A DNA stretch of 64,000 nt from Ananas comosus (Eukaryota > Streptophyta > Magnoliopsida > Poales > Bromeliaceae): NCBI RefSeq assembly GCF_001540865.1, contig NC_033635.1, positions 10,980,698 through 11,044,697 of the forward strand, written 5' to 3'. This document shows, piece by piece, positions 11,337 to 27,059 of this stretch. A program made the position numbers and the translations under genes. Position 1 is the stretch's first letter. Each line of letters begins with the position of its first letter. The notes beneath the pieces were generated by a model. That model was not told where the DNA came from. It saw only the letters and a program-made list of their open reading frames with translations, and searched no databases.

Positions 11337-13088
11337 CTAATAATCTAATCGCGCGGTTGTATCGGCCTTGCATGTTCTCTTGTAGTGCCCGGTTTGGTTG
11401 CACCGGCTACAGTGCACCGTGTGTTTCACCCGCCCCGCCTCCTCCGCGCATGCCCGCTTCTTCTCCGGCCGCCCTGGCGGGCGACGGAACTTCGGCGGGC
11501 GAACGATTCGGTTCTCCTCCTCGTTTAGACTCTCCTTCAGTATGCCCCACTCGCCCCTCTCCGGAATAGGGTGCAGCGGCTGGGAATATGCCTCGCGGTA
11601 CTTTTCCGTCGTAAAGCACTTCTCCGTGTAATCGTACACATCCTTCCGACAGTACACTATTGCCGCGACGGCGTGCGAGCACGGTATACCGTACAGCTGC
11701 CAATCGCGGCAGGAGCAAGTGCGGTTGCCGATGTTCACAATGTCCGACCGGTCGGCGGATAAGACCTCGAATTCAAATTCATCGGAGCGGAGAACTTGGT
11801 ATCCGCAAGCGAATTCGACGGCATCAGAAATCCTTTTTTCAGCCGACGGGGCCAACACGCTCGTCCAATTCGCGATCTTTTCCCGTCGTTCGTCGATTTC
11901 GGACATCAATTTGGCGTGGATTCTTTCTATCACTTGAAGGATGGGAAGCTCGCGAGCGTCGAGTATCCACTGATGGAAATCTTCGGTGTTCGAACAAAGA
12001 TGACCAAATCTTGATCCTTCAAAGTGAACCACCGCCCAACGGTTAGGTGGAAAAAGCTGAATCTTCTTAGCTGCATCGGGGGAAACCTCTTCAATCTCAG
12101 CCATCCGTTCTCTAAACCCTACGGTGGTGATCGAGCAAGCTGCTTTCCAGAGAAGCTGGACCAGCCTCGAGTTCTTGAACTCCTTATTGATACTATCCGT
12201 CAAGTGGCGCATGCATATAGCGTGGTTTGCAGTGGGAAACTTCCTTCTCACAGCTTCATTAATACCCTTCTCCCCGCTCGATAAGAATGTAAGTTTAGGT
12301 ATTTTGGTCTCATTGCTTCTTTCTAGAAGGTTGTGAAACTCAGATAAAAACCACAACCAGCTTTCATCTGTTTCAAGATCGACGATACCAAATGCAACAG
12401 GAAATAGTCCGCCATCCGCATCGAATGATGTAATAGAGAGTAATGTCCCGAGATACTTGCTCTTTAACTCCATTGCGCCAAGACTGATAATAGGTAAACA
12501 ACTGTTTATAAACCCATGTATCGATGCATTAAATGAAATGAAAAGCTTTTGGAATCGATGGTCCGATCCAGTAGTATAAACCTGGGCTATACTGCCGGGA
12601 TTACTCAACTTTATTTGCTCGCAGAATGAAGGGAGAAGGCAATACCCCTCTTCAGACGACCCATAAATAGCGGCCAAACCCCTTTCTTTTGCTCGCCAAG
12701 CTTGTTTGTATGGTATAGTAATCCCGTATTGCTTTTGAATATCTTCCAATATATCCTTTGGTTTATAATTTATATCATCTCGCAGCCTATTTTCTATGAG
12801 ATTTACGATCCAGTCCACTGATGCTTGGTGGTGGCCTTGTTGTGCACTTTTCCCACAAGTATGAGTTCCATCAATGCTTCTTATAGCGAATGCTGGCGAA
12901 TTGGGGAGTTTCACAGCACGGATTCGCCAAGGGCAACCCTCTTTGGCACACTTTGCGAAGTACCGAATCAGGTCGCTCTTTATGACCTTTAGCTCAAAGT
13001 GCTGGGCGATAGCAGCTTCTTTAACAGCTTTTCGAAAAGCCTTGACATCAGGAAACTGTTGACCAACCACAAAGTCCAAATCTCCCAT
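11337..13088 (-). CDS. MUSTANG-type (MULE-derived) domesticated transposase protein
   Basis: Single uninterrupted exon of 583 residues. The N-terminal MuDR-type zinc motif is C47-x4-C52...H76-x-C78. A MULE transposase fold covers ~190-300 (ELKSKYLGTLLSITSFDADG, FGIVDLETDESWLWFL). A SWIM zinc finger (CSCRDWQLYGIPCSHAVA; C458, C460, C470, H472) and a CCHC knuckle (C560, C563, H568, C573) follow. Sequence and layout match plant MUSTANG-A proteins, which are conserved nuclear genes from a Mutator transposase, thought to act in development as DNA-binding proteins. Consistent with domestication, Leu203 stands where the first catalytic Asp (xDGT) is expected and Ser271 where the second (SDRQKG) is expected. 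No terminal inverted repeats were seen next to the gene. There is no PB1 domain. A 5' UTR intron is possible, with donor near 15057. Confidence 0.93.
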   Translation of the reverse strand: MGDLDFVVGQQFPDVKAFRKAVKEAAIAQHFELKVIKSDLIRYFAKCAKEGCPWRIRAVKLPNSPAFAIRSIDGTHTCGKSAQQGHHQASVDWIVNLIENRLRDDINYKPKDILEDIQKQYGITIPYKQAWRAKERGLAAIYGSSEEGYCLLPSFCEQIKLSNPGSIAQVYTTGSDHRFQKLFISFNASIHGFINSCLPIISLGAMELKSKYLGTLLSITSFDADGGLFPVAFGIVDLETDESWLWFLSEFHNLLERSNETKIPKLTFLSSGEKGINEAVRRKFPTANHAICMRHLTDSINKEFKNSRLVQLLWKAACSITTVGFRERMAEIEEVSPDAAKKIQLFPPNRWAVVHFEGSRFGHLCSNTEDFHQWILDARELPILQVIERIHAKLMSEIDERREKIANWTSVLAPSAEKRISDAVEFACGYQVLRSDEFEFEVLSADRSDIVNIGNRTCSCRDWQLYGIPCSHAVAAIVYCRKDVYDYTEKCFTTEKYREAYSQPLHPIPERGEWGILKESLNEEENRIVRPPKFRRPPGRPEKKRACAEEAGRVKHTVHCSRCNQTGHYKRTCKADTTARLDY

Positions 13089-13541
13089 TGCACGGTCGAA
13101 GAAGAACCGCAGGATTCTCCAGTTTGTAAAGGGTTTCTATTGTTATGTACCATATACTTTTCTCTTGGATTCAAGCAAAAGGGTTATTGATTTACTCATA
13201 TAAAACCTGGCAAGCAAGCGCAGACAAAAGAAATAGTGAGCAAAGTAAGTCGTTTGAATAATATTGTCGCACACAAGGAGGGACAATATATGCAAAGGAC
13301 GAAGCACTGAGGAGTTGTAAGGTTAACCTAATGTTTAAGCAACCAGAGACCATCTTTTTATTGCAATTTTTTTATGTTTGAAGCATAGAATGAATCAAAA
13401 CACTAGAAAAATGCATAAATAAGAACTTTGCATTGAACCACCAACACAGGAGAGTATGATTCGGACAACAAATTGTGAAAGAAAAAGGAAGCGTTGTATA
13501 ATTGAACCATAAACGAAAAATGACCCAAAAGATATAAACAA

Positions 13542-13894
13542 GGGTAAACTTCAAATACCACCCATGTAGTTTCGCACTTTCTCACTTTAGTACTCTATGG
13601 TTTAAAGTATATCAATTTAATACCTTGTGGTTTCATTTTTCTCTTTTCGTTGGCCCCTCCGTTAACTTTTCGTTAAATCATATACAAAAACTTTAGATAC
13701 CCCACCTAGGTTTATCGAATATTCACTTTAGTACCTTTTAGCTTTAACCTTGTCACTAATTTAAAAAAAAAAAAAAATTAATGGAGGGAATAATAAAAAA
13801 AAATGAAACCACGGGGTACTAAATTGATACACTTTAACCCACGGAATATTAAAATAAAAAAGTGCGAAACCACGGGTGGTATTTGAAGTTTCCC
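13542..13894. mobile_element. MITE family A, copy 2, with perfect 9-bp target duplication
   Basis: A 353-bp element starts GGGTAAACTTCAAATACC and ends GGTATTTGAAGTTTCCC. The two arms are inverted copies of each other over most of their length, with TAGTACTCTATGGTTTAAAG on the left and its counterpart on the right. Flanks are identical 9-mers TATAAACAA at 13533-13541 and 13895-13903. This is the best-preserved member of the family in the window. Likely a non-autonomous MULE. Confidence 0.85.
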
Positions 13895-14298
13895 TATAAA
13901 CAATGCACCTAAATGGCCTAAATATATCTCCTCTATTGAGTTAATAGCAACAATCCTAAGGAGCCACAAATCAACGCATAATCATACTAATATTTAAAGC
14001 TCATAAAAAATCGTAAGCTATCACAATAATAATTGTTCAAGCAATAATGCAGCATATTGGGGTCAAGTCCCCAAAATACTTGCATATATTAGACTCTTGG
14101 CATATGTTAACAACAGATTTGAAGAATACTCAAAAATATGCCTTGCAGTAAGGTTTATCAACGACAAGCACAACTTATGACCATTTTACCTAATAGGAGC
14201 AAGATTAGATACCCCCCTCCCCCCCTCCCTCTCTCTTTTGCATAGTAACCTTAAAGGCTTAAACCAACTAACCTTATGAAATTACACAGTAGAATTAA

Positions 14299-14700
14299 TA
14301 TGCACAACGAGGGATGATTTGAGGAACTATATGTCTTCGATCATCGAACTAAGCAAAAAAAAATTAATTCAGAAATTGATTCTTTTATGATTGCAACAAG
14401 CATCACAACAATGTATGTCTTTTCCACATCGCTCCAATAGCATCATTCATTTCAAACATCCGTACTTTACATTCACAGGATCAATTCATTAATAATAACA
14501 TATGCACAATGAAGGACGATTTCAGGAACTATCCTAAACTTGCATGTCTTCGATTATCAAACTAAGCATTAAAAAAAAATGATTTTTATGATCCCGATAA
14601 GCATCATAACAAAGTATGTCTTTTTCACATGGTTCCAATAGCATCATTCATCTCAAAAATCATTACTTTACAATCACAGGTCAATTCATTAATAATTTAA
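14299..14700. repeat. Tandem duplication, ~202-bp unit, two copies
   Basis: The unit starting TATGCACAACGAGGGATGAT at 14299 recurs at 14501 (TATGCACAATGAAGGACGAT). Both units share GCATCATTCAT and TCAATTCATTAATAA blocks. It lies upstream of the MUSTANG-type gene, in its possible leader intron. Confidence 0.75.
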
Positions 14701-14711
14701 CACTATTAATA

Positions 14712-15025
14712 ACAGTGCAGCACAATCAAAATGGGGCCAGTATGACTACGAAGTAAGAAAATAATCAACAAAACACACAACTTAGGATCAAAAACTAAAT
14801 CCACAAACCCCTTCATTCCAATAATGAACATTAACAAAATAAGACTAGTAGCGATATAAAATTAATTAAATAACAGTGTAGCACGATCAAAATGGCAAGT
14901 ATGAAAACGAACTAAGAAAATAATCAACAAAACAACACAACATAGGATTGAACACTTTGTCCACAAACCCCTTCTTTCCAATCATGAACACTGACAAAAA
15001 GAAGACTACTAGCAATATAAAAAAG
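14712..15025. repeat. Tandem duplication, ~160-bp unit, two copies
   Basis: ACAGTGCAGCACAATCAAAA at 14712 recurs as ACAGTGTAGCACGATCAAAA at 14872. Both are followed by AGAAAATAATCAACAAAAC and CCACAAACCCCTTC. It is adjacent to, but different from, the 202-bp duplication. Confidence 0.75.
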
Positions 15026-15054
15026 AATCGCATTCAAACTTACAAATACAGTCG

Positions 15055-15445
15055 ATAAATCACTCGCTTTTCCCCTGCAATATACCGTGGGATCGCCTCT
15101 CTCTCTCTCTCTCTCTCTAAATCCACGGGTGAGAAGTGATGATCCCTACAGAGGCAAGTAAAACCCTAAGAGAGAGAAAGAGAGGTGATGAGATATGAGA
15201 GAGAAAGGGTGTCGACGATGCAATGAGAGAGATAGAGAGAGGGGGATCCCCAGCGATGCGATTAAAACCCTAAGAGAAAGAGAGAGGAGAGAGAAAGGGG
15301 TCGACGAAGAGAGAGAGAGAGAGAGGGGGGGGTGAGGGGTGAGAACGATCGAGGGTAATTTGGGAAAAGAGGATGGGGGAGGGGAGAAGAGGAATACGAT
15401 GCGAGACGGTGTCGCATGCGGAGCGTACGGAGCATACATCCACCG
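15055..15445 (-). promoter_or_regulatory. Possible 5' leader exon and promoter of the MUSTANG-type gene
   Basis: On the minus strand this is a CT-rich stretch with several AGGGTTTTA-type motifs (AAACCCTAA read on the plus strand), which are common in plant leaders. It ends in a good donor, TTT|GTAAGT, near 15057-15052. Joined to an acceptor just before 13088 it would give a ~1.9-kb leader intron. The acceptor could not be fixed, so this remains a suggestion. Confidence 0.3.
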
Positions 15446-16140
15446 TCGAATTAGTCCACTAGTGATCTCGACCGTCCGTTAATGGACGGTGGAGATTAGG
15501 CTCGACGTTATTGGATTACGGATCGCACATGACGGGGCCCGAATCCAGTACGCAAATGGGTCGGGCTCCTTCCACGTTAGTACAATCTACTATTAGGATA
15601 TTGTTGATGACCCTGTCACGTACAATAAAAAAAGTATAAGAAAAAAATTATTTAATATATTTTTTATGGAAAAAATGGTACTAATTTATCCGAATTATAA
15701 ATAATTTTGAATTGGTTATCTAACCCTTTCAAAAACTTTAATTTATTATTTAATTTTTTAATTTGTTTGATTTGAGTTAGTCAGCGGCATTTTGACTATA
15801 AAATTTGAATGCATAATTTATATTTATAGGCTTAGTTAGTATACTTTATTCAATTCTCACAATTATAAATTTATTAAAAGAATTAGCTTGAAATTTGAAG
15901 TTGAAGCACTGCTAATTGATTCAAATCAAACAAAATGAAAGAGTTGGTGAAATCAAAATTTTTAAAAATTAGGTAGCCGATTCGAAATGTTCAAAGTTTA
16001 GATGAGTTCTGAACGTTTTTAACTATTACTATAAGCAATGATTTTTACTACAACAGTGAGAAAAAAAAAATCTTAGATATCTTTTAGCGGAATGGTCCTA
16101 ATATAAAACTACTTTATTTGCTGTTCGTGTGGGCACCGAT
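15446..16140. other. Intergenic region, no gene seen
   Basis: AT-rich sequence without a convincing open frame. Stretches such as ATTTGAAGTTGAAGCACTGC resemble decayed repeat DNA. No family could be named. Confidence 0.5.
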
Positions 16141-16489
16141 AGGGATGTAAACAAAGCGGATCTAGGGTGGGAGGGGTCTCCTATTTTTTGACCTATTTTT
16201 TTGGTGGAATTATTATTCTATTTTTCGTACTCACTTATAACTGCTCCATTCATGTCGGAAAGAAAACACTAAAGTTTTTACTGGATTTTGAAACAAACTT
16301 TTACTAAATTTTTAGCGAATCAAAGCAGATTAAATGAGGGAAGAGATCTCCCACCTTCTATTCTATTTTTCTTCTATTTTTCTAGTCATTCACGACGGAA
16401 TCAGAATAGAGACGGAAGCTTCATCAACCCGGATTCATTTACATCCCTACATTAAAATCCGGATTCATTTACATCCCTACATTATAATT
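16141..16489. mobile_element. Inverted-repeat element with a duplicated right end
   Basis: The left end AGGGATGTAAACAAAGCGGA is the inverted counterpart of the right end ATCCGGATTCATTTACATCC. The right end is present twice in tandem (about 16429 and 16458, unit ~29 bp). No target duplication was found. The ends resemble family D at 37429-37825. No coding capacity. Confidence 0.5.
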
Positions 16490-17055
16490 CACACTATACA
16501 TATAATACAGATGATGCAATCTTACGTTGAGAACAGTCGAATAATAAAAGTTCCAAATCCTATGTGAACAGTGGATGTTATAAGCTTTATCCCAAGGGTT
16601 TCAGCATTTAAAGAAAAACTAAGCTCACTAACACATTTAAGCCAATGGATTTGCTTTACTCACACAGCCAATTATACTACTGAACATCTATTATAATACT
16701 ACTCAAATACTAAACCAAATGTATGCAAAAATGTACGTAGATAACATATCTACTCTTTTATGTTTACGAGCCAAAGTTGCAGCACACGAAAGTCGAATAT
16801 TTCAAACATAAGTGCGCATGCGGCTGATAAGGATTACTTAACCGAGTTAGCAGTATTTACACCGCAGATGATCATCACATGCATAAGAATAGCACAACAG
16901 CTTCAAGCACTCCGTTTTGAAAGCAAAGCTCTTTCAGATGCCCCTCATCCATTCTTACAAAAGACCCGAGACTACAAAAAGCAAGTGAAATGTAACCCTA
17001 CGAGCGAAACGGTGAAGTTCCGACGCGAAACGTTTGTAGATATCTGATCTCCATT

Positions 17056-21978
<4,923 letters not shown>

Positions 21979-22100
21979 CCCTTCCTCCGCAGAAGAATCG
22001 CGAAGCCCCTCCCTCTCCCTCTCCCTCTCCCTCTCCCTCTCTCTAAATCGCAGTCGCTTCTCCTCCACCTTTCGTCCTCGCCGAGCAAATGGGTAATATG

Positions 22101-22115
22101 TATATACATATATGG
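22101..22115 (-). promoter_or_regulatory. Possible TATA region of the squalene monooxygenase gene
   Basis: The minus strand reads CCATATATGTATATACATAT about 125 bp before the start codon at 21978. A transcription start near 22070 would give a ~90-nt leader containing the CTCTCC repeat. Position and composition are the only evidence. Confidence 0.35.
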
Positions 22116-22273
22116 ACGGGGTCGGGTTCTCCGCCTCCTCCGCCTCCGCGCTCCTCTCTCTCTCTACCGTTGCTTCGCGAGTTTTTAATTAGGCCAGATT
22201 TTATGGATGACACCCTCATCTATGCCAAATTTTGAAATGCCCCCCTCGCCACTATTCTATCTATTAATTATTA

Positions 22274-22684
22274 GGGGCAATTGCTTGTATACCCTTGAAA
22301 AGTTTTCGACTTTCTTATTTAATCCTCTTAAAATTTTAATATCAAAAATATTTTTTTAATATTTCAAGTTCTTTTAAATATATCCCAATAGTTAAATTCT
22401 GTCAGCGAACGGTTAAGAACGACCGTTATCTCTGTAAAATTACTAATTTTCTCTTTCAAATATACCTTCTACCATCATCAACTTCTCTTATTTGCTCTTG
22501 AGTTAGGGACAAAATAGGTATTTTATTTTTTAATTATGATAAAATTTTAGCTCAAGTTTAACTCGAGATGACTTAACAAACACTAACAGTAAAAATATTT
22601 TTGAATAACAAAAAAATTAAAACAAAAAAATACATGTAAATAAAATATTTCATAAATCTTGAGAAATATATAGACAATTATTCC
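22274..22684. mobile_element. MITE family B, copy 1, with 9-bp target duplication (one mismatch)
   Basis: A 411-bp element starts GGGGCAATTGCTTGTATACC and ends ATATAGACAATTATTCC. Flanks are TAATTATTA (22265-22273) and TAATTAGTA (22685-22693), matching at 8 of 9 positions. It shares its interior (TATCTCTGTAAAATTACTA, TTATTTGCTCTT) with the copy at 53523-54030. Non-coding. Confidence 0.75.
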
Positions 22685-22693
22685 TAATTAGTA

Positions 22694-23466
22694 ATACCCT
22701 GTCAATAAGAAATGGCAAGAAATGAGAAAAAAACTTCAATGGAGAGTTCCCCAATAATGTCTCATTAAAGAGCTTTGATTTCTGTCATGTCACAGTTTTA
22801 TTTCTATCTAATTACTGTAATCCTCTACTTTATAAGGTTTAATTTTTTTATGTTTTAGCATTAAAATAATACATAATAAATTTTTAGATAAAAATAAAAC
22901 GAATACGTGGCAACAAATTGGAGACTCTCTAATGAGGTATTGTTGTGAAGCTTTTTTCTAAAGTTTTATCCACAAATCTGTATGAGACATATATGAGATG
23001 GAATACTTAACTCTATCATAAATTCAGAGCAAATAGTAATATAATATTTGCTATACCTCGAATTCGAACACATCCTATATCTAACCTAAATTTTGGAATT
23101 AAATTTAATAAAACTTTAACTAACTGTCATAACTACAATGAAAAAAAATCGATGCTCCGAAATGTAAATTAGAAATAAGGAAAAAATACAATTTCAAATT
23201 GAGTAGCCTATTTCCAAATTCCCTATTGTTGAGGGGTCTTCATCCATTTCCATTTTATGAAAAAAAAAAAAGAAATTATATAAAATTAGCTCAAAGATGA
23301 TATGTTGTGGGGAGTGATGAGTTCCTTATTCTTACCGCGCGTGCCGGACACCGTGTGACAGCTGGCACACGAATCTCGGGGCGGGGCCTACCCCTTCCGC
23401 ATCGCTCCAACACGAACCTTAAAGCAGATTATGATCCATGATGGTGCTGATGAGCCAGGGGAAATT
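22694..23466. other. Intergenic region, no gene seen
   Basis: AT-rich with a more GC-rich patch at 23335-23420 (GCGCGTGCCGGACACCGTG...). No supported open frame or element ends. Confidence 0.5.
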
Positions 23467-23617
23467 AGTACCTGCACCGGGTGCACCACATCAGTTGTGC
23501 ACCACGGAGAACTAACTCTCTCTCTCCAGTGTTAAGCGGTTCAGATTTGAAAGGTAGGTAAAATGGAGGGAGATGGGGCTGCGGTGCACGCATGACGTGG
23601 TGCACGTAGTTTACTCA
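23467..23617. repeat. Small inverted-repeat element
   Basis: GTACCTGCACCGGGTGCACC at the left is partly inverted in GCGGTGCACGCATGACGTGG at the right. GTGCACCAC motifs occur on both arms. It looks MITE-like but no target duplication is clear. Confidence 0.4.
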
Positions 23618-24280
23618 ATTATTGGACACGAAACCGCTGCGATGGCTTTTGGTTCTCCCGAGTCAACAAAACCTGGTTCGGGACCCGGATTTAAGGAGCA
23701 TTAATTAATTAATTAGTACTAATCCCAGTAGTTTGCACAAAAGGGTAAAATGCCACTGAATTTCGTAGAAATTACGGGTAAACCCTACATGGTTTTGAGA
23801 GAAATTCTCCAAACAGAGGAGGGTAAAATTGTCTTTCTAAAATGTCCAAGATCCGAATCGTGGGGTCTAGTGGGTGTTACAAAGTGCTGTTTGTCGTTTG
23901 ATCAGGGAGTTTAAGGCTAATTGACTTTTCTTAATTATATAGATTATAGTAAAAAAAAAAATTTAAAAAAATGATGCATGAGATGTGAAACAAAGTATTA
24001 TCCTAACTCATTTTAATAAAATTTTACAATCTAATTTATTAATTTTTTAAAAATTTTAACCTATTTATATAAATAAAGTATAGAAAAATAATTAATATAA
24101 TAATTTGTGATAAAAAAAAGTAATTAATACGAAAAGTAAAGGGCAAGCAGGTTTTTATTTAATTTAGCTTTTTTTTTTTTTTCTAAAAAAGTCCATAGCC
24201 CAAAGGACTCATCAATAAATGCATATCAAAAAAGTTAATTTTGCAAAGTCCATAATCTACAATACCTACCAACGGTACTG

Positions 24281-24547
24281 GCACTGATTGATGTGGTACG
24301 CAGTTAAGAAGTGGGGTGTTAACTATCGATCACACCATATAACTGCGCACACATCTCATCTATTAAATATATGGGATATAAGATATACACTCCTAATAGG
24401 ATGTATATGTGGCAATCAGTGCAGTATGCAGTTAAGAAGTGGGGTGTTAACTATCGATCACATTATGTAACTGGCGCACACACCTCATCTATTAAATAGA
24501 TGGGATATAAAATATACATCCCTAATAGAGTGTACATGTAGCATTAC
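24281..24547. repeat. Tandem duplication, 128-bp unit, flanked by short inverted repeats
   Basis: GTACGCAGTTAAGAAGTGGG at 24296 recurs as GTATGCAGTTAAGAAGTGGG at 24424. Both are followed by GTGTTAACTATCGATCACA. GCACTGATTG (24281) and CAATCAGTGC (about 24412) are inverted copies at the ends of the first unit, so the duplication may involve a foldback element. An open frame across it is incidental. Confidence 0.8.
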
Positions 24548-24553
24548 TTTCAC

Positions 24554-24637
24554 CCCACCCATCTAAGAATAGGGTATTGTCCACTAGTCACTTGATGCGA
24601 CTAGTGAACAATAACCCCCCACCATCAGATGGGTGGA
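24554..24637. repeat. Foldback (long hairpin) sequence 1
   Basis: The left arm CCACCCATCT...TTGTCCACTAGTC pairs with the right arm GACTAGTGAACAA...AGATGGGTGG, separated by a few bases. A second hairpin of the same family follows. Confidence 0.75.
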
Positions 24638-24663
24638 TGTACATCCAATCGGGACGTACAAGA

Positions 24664-24756
24664 TACACTCCACCCATCTAAGGGTAGACTGTTGTCCACT
24701 AATTATTTGGTGTGACTGGTGGACAATACCCCCACCTTTAAATGAGTGGAGTGTAT
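24664..24756. repeat. Foldback (long hairpin) sequence 2
   Basis: ATACACTCCACCCATCTAAG pairs imperfectly with TTAAATGAGTGGAGTGTAT. It shares TTGTCCACTA and GGTGGACAATA blocks with hairpin 1, so the two are neighbouring members of one foldback family. Confidence 0.7.
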
Positions 24757-24774
24757 ATCTTACAGTTCCAAAGG

Positions 24775-24926
24775 GGACAAAAAATTTATGGGCATAGTCC
24801 CCAAACTAATTAGTTTGGGGACTATGCGGATCGGCGCCATGTGGCCCGTCCGACGGTCACGAATGGAAAGAAATAAAAAAAAAAAGGCCTTCTAGTTTGG
24901 AGACTACGCCAATAAAATTTTTGTCC
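24775..24926. mobile_element. MITE family C, copy 1, with perfect 9-bp target duplication
   Basis: A 152-bp element with terminal inverted repeats: GGACAAAAAATTTATGGGCA at the left, and the inverse of TGGCGTAGTCTCCAAACTAG-type sequence at the right (...AAATTTTTGTCC). Identical 9-mers TTCCAAAGG flank it at 24766-24774 and 24927-24935. A second copy is at 28860-29075. Non-coding. Confidence 0.8.
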
Positions 24927-24935
24927 TTCCAAAGG

Positions 24936-26560
24936 GGTGTACCATAGCACTACTCATTAAAAAATTAAAATATCATGTATATTCTCTCAAATTTAAAAAA
25001 CTTTAAAAAATAACTCTGTCGATATGTGTCTGTCCATATTAAAGTTAATAATATTTATATTCCAACTTTACCCCTCTCAATTATTTAATGATCAATTACT
25101 AATTCTATTTCATAAATACTCTCCATTATATTTCAAAATTAATTAAATTCTATCTAAACTACAAATTTAGTAAAATTCAATTGATTTTAGTTTTTTAAAA
25201 AATATTCATTTCAATTAAAAAAATATTTTTATTTGGAATAAATTGTAGTTAAATTAAATTTTATTTTGCTTTATCGTCAGAATGATAAGATAATTTATTT
25301 TAGTTATATTAACTTTTTTTTTTTTTACTACACTGATTGTAAATTAATAAATTTTTTTCATTTGACTATTTAATGTAGAAAAAATTCGTCGCTATGAATA
25401 CTTTGTAATTAAGAGCAATACATTAGTATAAAATCCGATCATAAATAAACAAAAAATAGTTGTATTATCAAAGGACAAACTAAATTCTTGTACATGAACC
25501 AAAAATAATTTAAATAATAAATTGAAAAGATAAAAATTTTAGGTAATGAAACTAGCATAAATTCATTAAATTTAATTTTAGGTAATGTTCACAAAGTAAG
25601 ATAATTATTTCATTAAATTTAACACTTTTGACTTTTTCAGTTGAAACTAGCATATATTCATTTAATAGTTAATTATTAATACCTAATTAATCTAATAATT
25701 GAATTTTTTTATTTAACTGATTACAATATTTGAAATCTGAATGGATAACAAAAAAATTTTTAAAAATGGACCACGTACATTTATATGCCCCTCACAAGTT
25801 TAGAGACAAAATGGACAATTTTATTCTTAATCTTCATTATATTATGGTATAACTAAGATTAAAATGAGATGAGGTTTTTTTGAAACAAAGTAAATATTTA
25901 TAGGAACAATTTCAATATTACAAATTATGTAGGGGCATTTATGATAGTTTTAAACTTTTTAGTGGTACGAATGAAATTATCCCTATTATCTATATTCAGT
26001 CAATCATAATTTTTCTAAAACATAGTATAATAAAAATTTTTTAAAAAATTATGATGAAATCGGTGAACTCCAGAATAGCAATTTTATTAGTTAGGGACAC
26101 CACATCACCAATATAACCGTTGTATTTTAGATTTTTTTTTTACCTATCAACTAATATTGGCATTGATTTATAAATCTGTAGTTGAAAATAGTATATAATG
26201 TAACAGTCATATAAATGGTCGTGGTGTCTCTAATAAATCAAATTACATTCTTAGATTAGCTCATAATATTTTTATTATATATTTCTATTAAAAAAGTATA
26301 ATTAATTAGATATAATTAATGTGACGTAACTGCTGTACAATAAATTTTTTTAGAGTAGTTGAGAGGATTTTAATGCATTCATATTTATACACAAATGTTG
26401 CTATTGGGAGAAGTTAAATTCGAAAAGCTGCCATTGGAGTCCCTATCAATTGTCCTGGCACTAATTAATGTGACTGCCTCAATGTTTTTTTTTGTACTGA
26501 TTAATTATATCATTGGTCCCGATCTTCGTACCGTTTTTCAATTTGATAAATAATTATTCT
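24936..26560. other. Gene-free AT-rich region
   Basis: Very AT-rich; no open frame with coding character. Fragments such as ACATTTATATGCCCCTCACA and TTAGTGGTACGAATGAAATT resemble decayed inverted-repeat elements, but ends could not be defined. Confidence 0.5.
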
Positions 26561-26911
26561 TGTAAAAACTTCAAAAATCTCTCCCTATGATTTCGTAGTT
26601 TCTCACTTTGTCCCACTGTGATTTAAAATGTATCAATTTACCCTCCTGTGATTTCTTTTTTCTTTTTTTATTATTATTATTATTTTTTCTTAAATCAGTA
26701 ATAAAGTTAATTTAAAGGGTACTAAAGTAAATATTTGATAAATCTAGATGGGTATTTGAAGTTTTTTGTATATAATTTAATAAAATATTAACGAAAAAGT
26801 TACCAAAAAGATAAAAACGAAACCACATAGGGACAATTTGATACATTTTAAACTATAGGGGGGCAAAGTGAGAAACTACGAAACCACTGGGAGATTTTTT
26901 GAAGTTTTCCC
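26561..26911. mobile_element. MITE family A, copy 3 (diverged)
   Basis: Starts TGTAAAAACTTCAAAAATCT and ends AGATTTTTTGAAGTTTTCCC. The arms carry the family's CACTTTGTCCCACTGTGATT / AACTACGAAACCACTGGGAG blocks. Flanking 9-mers do not match well, so this is an older copy or the ends are slightly misplaced. Confidence 0.65.
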
Positions 26912-27059
26912 ATTTTTTTAATTAAATATTTTATCTTTTAATTTTAGTATAATTAAGTTCCAACCGTCTGTATTAAAATTAATAAAAAATGTCACGTCAT
27001 CCCTATGTCAATGTCATAGAGACGCTGTGTTAGCGCTACGAAGGCACTGTGTCAACACC

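Noticed and set aside
15146..15439. 97-codon Ser/Pro/Leu-rich minus-strand frame
   Set aside because: Generated by CTCTCT tracts in a probable untranslated leader; no homologous features.
22036..22068. N-terminal extension of squalene monooxygenase with Arg-Glu repeats
   Set aside because: The extension begins with GTG, not ATG, and is encoded by a GAGAGG microsatellite; the first ATG is at 21978.
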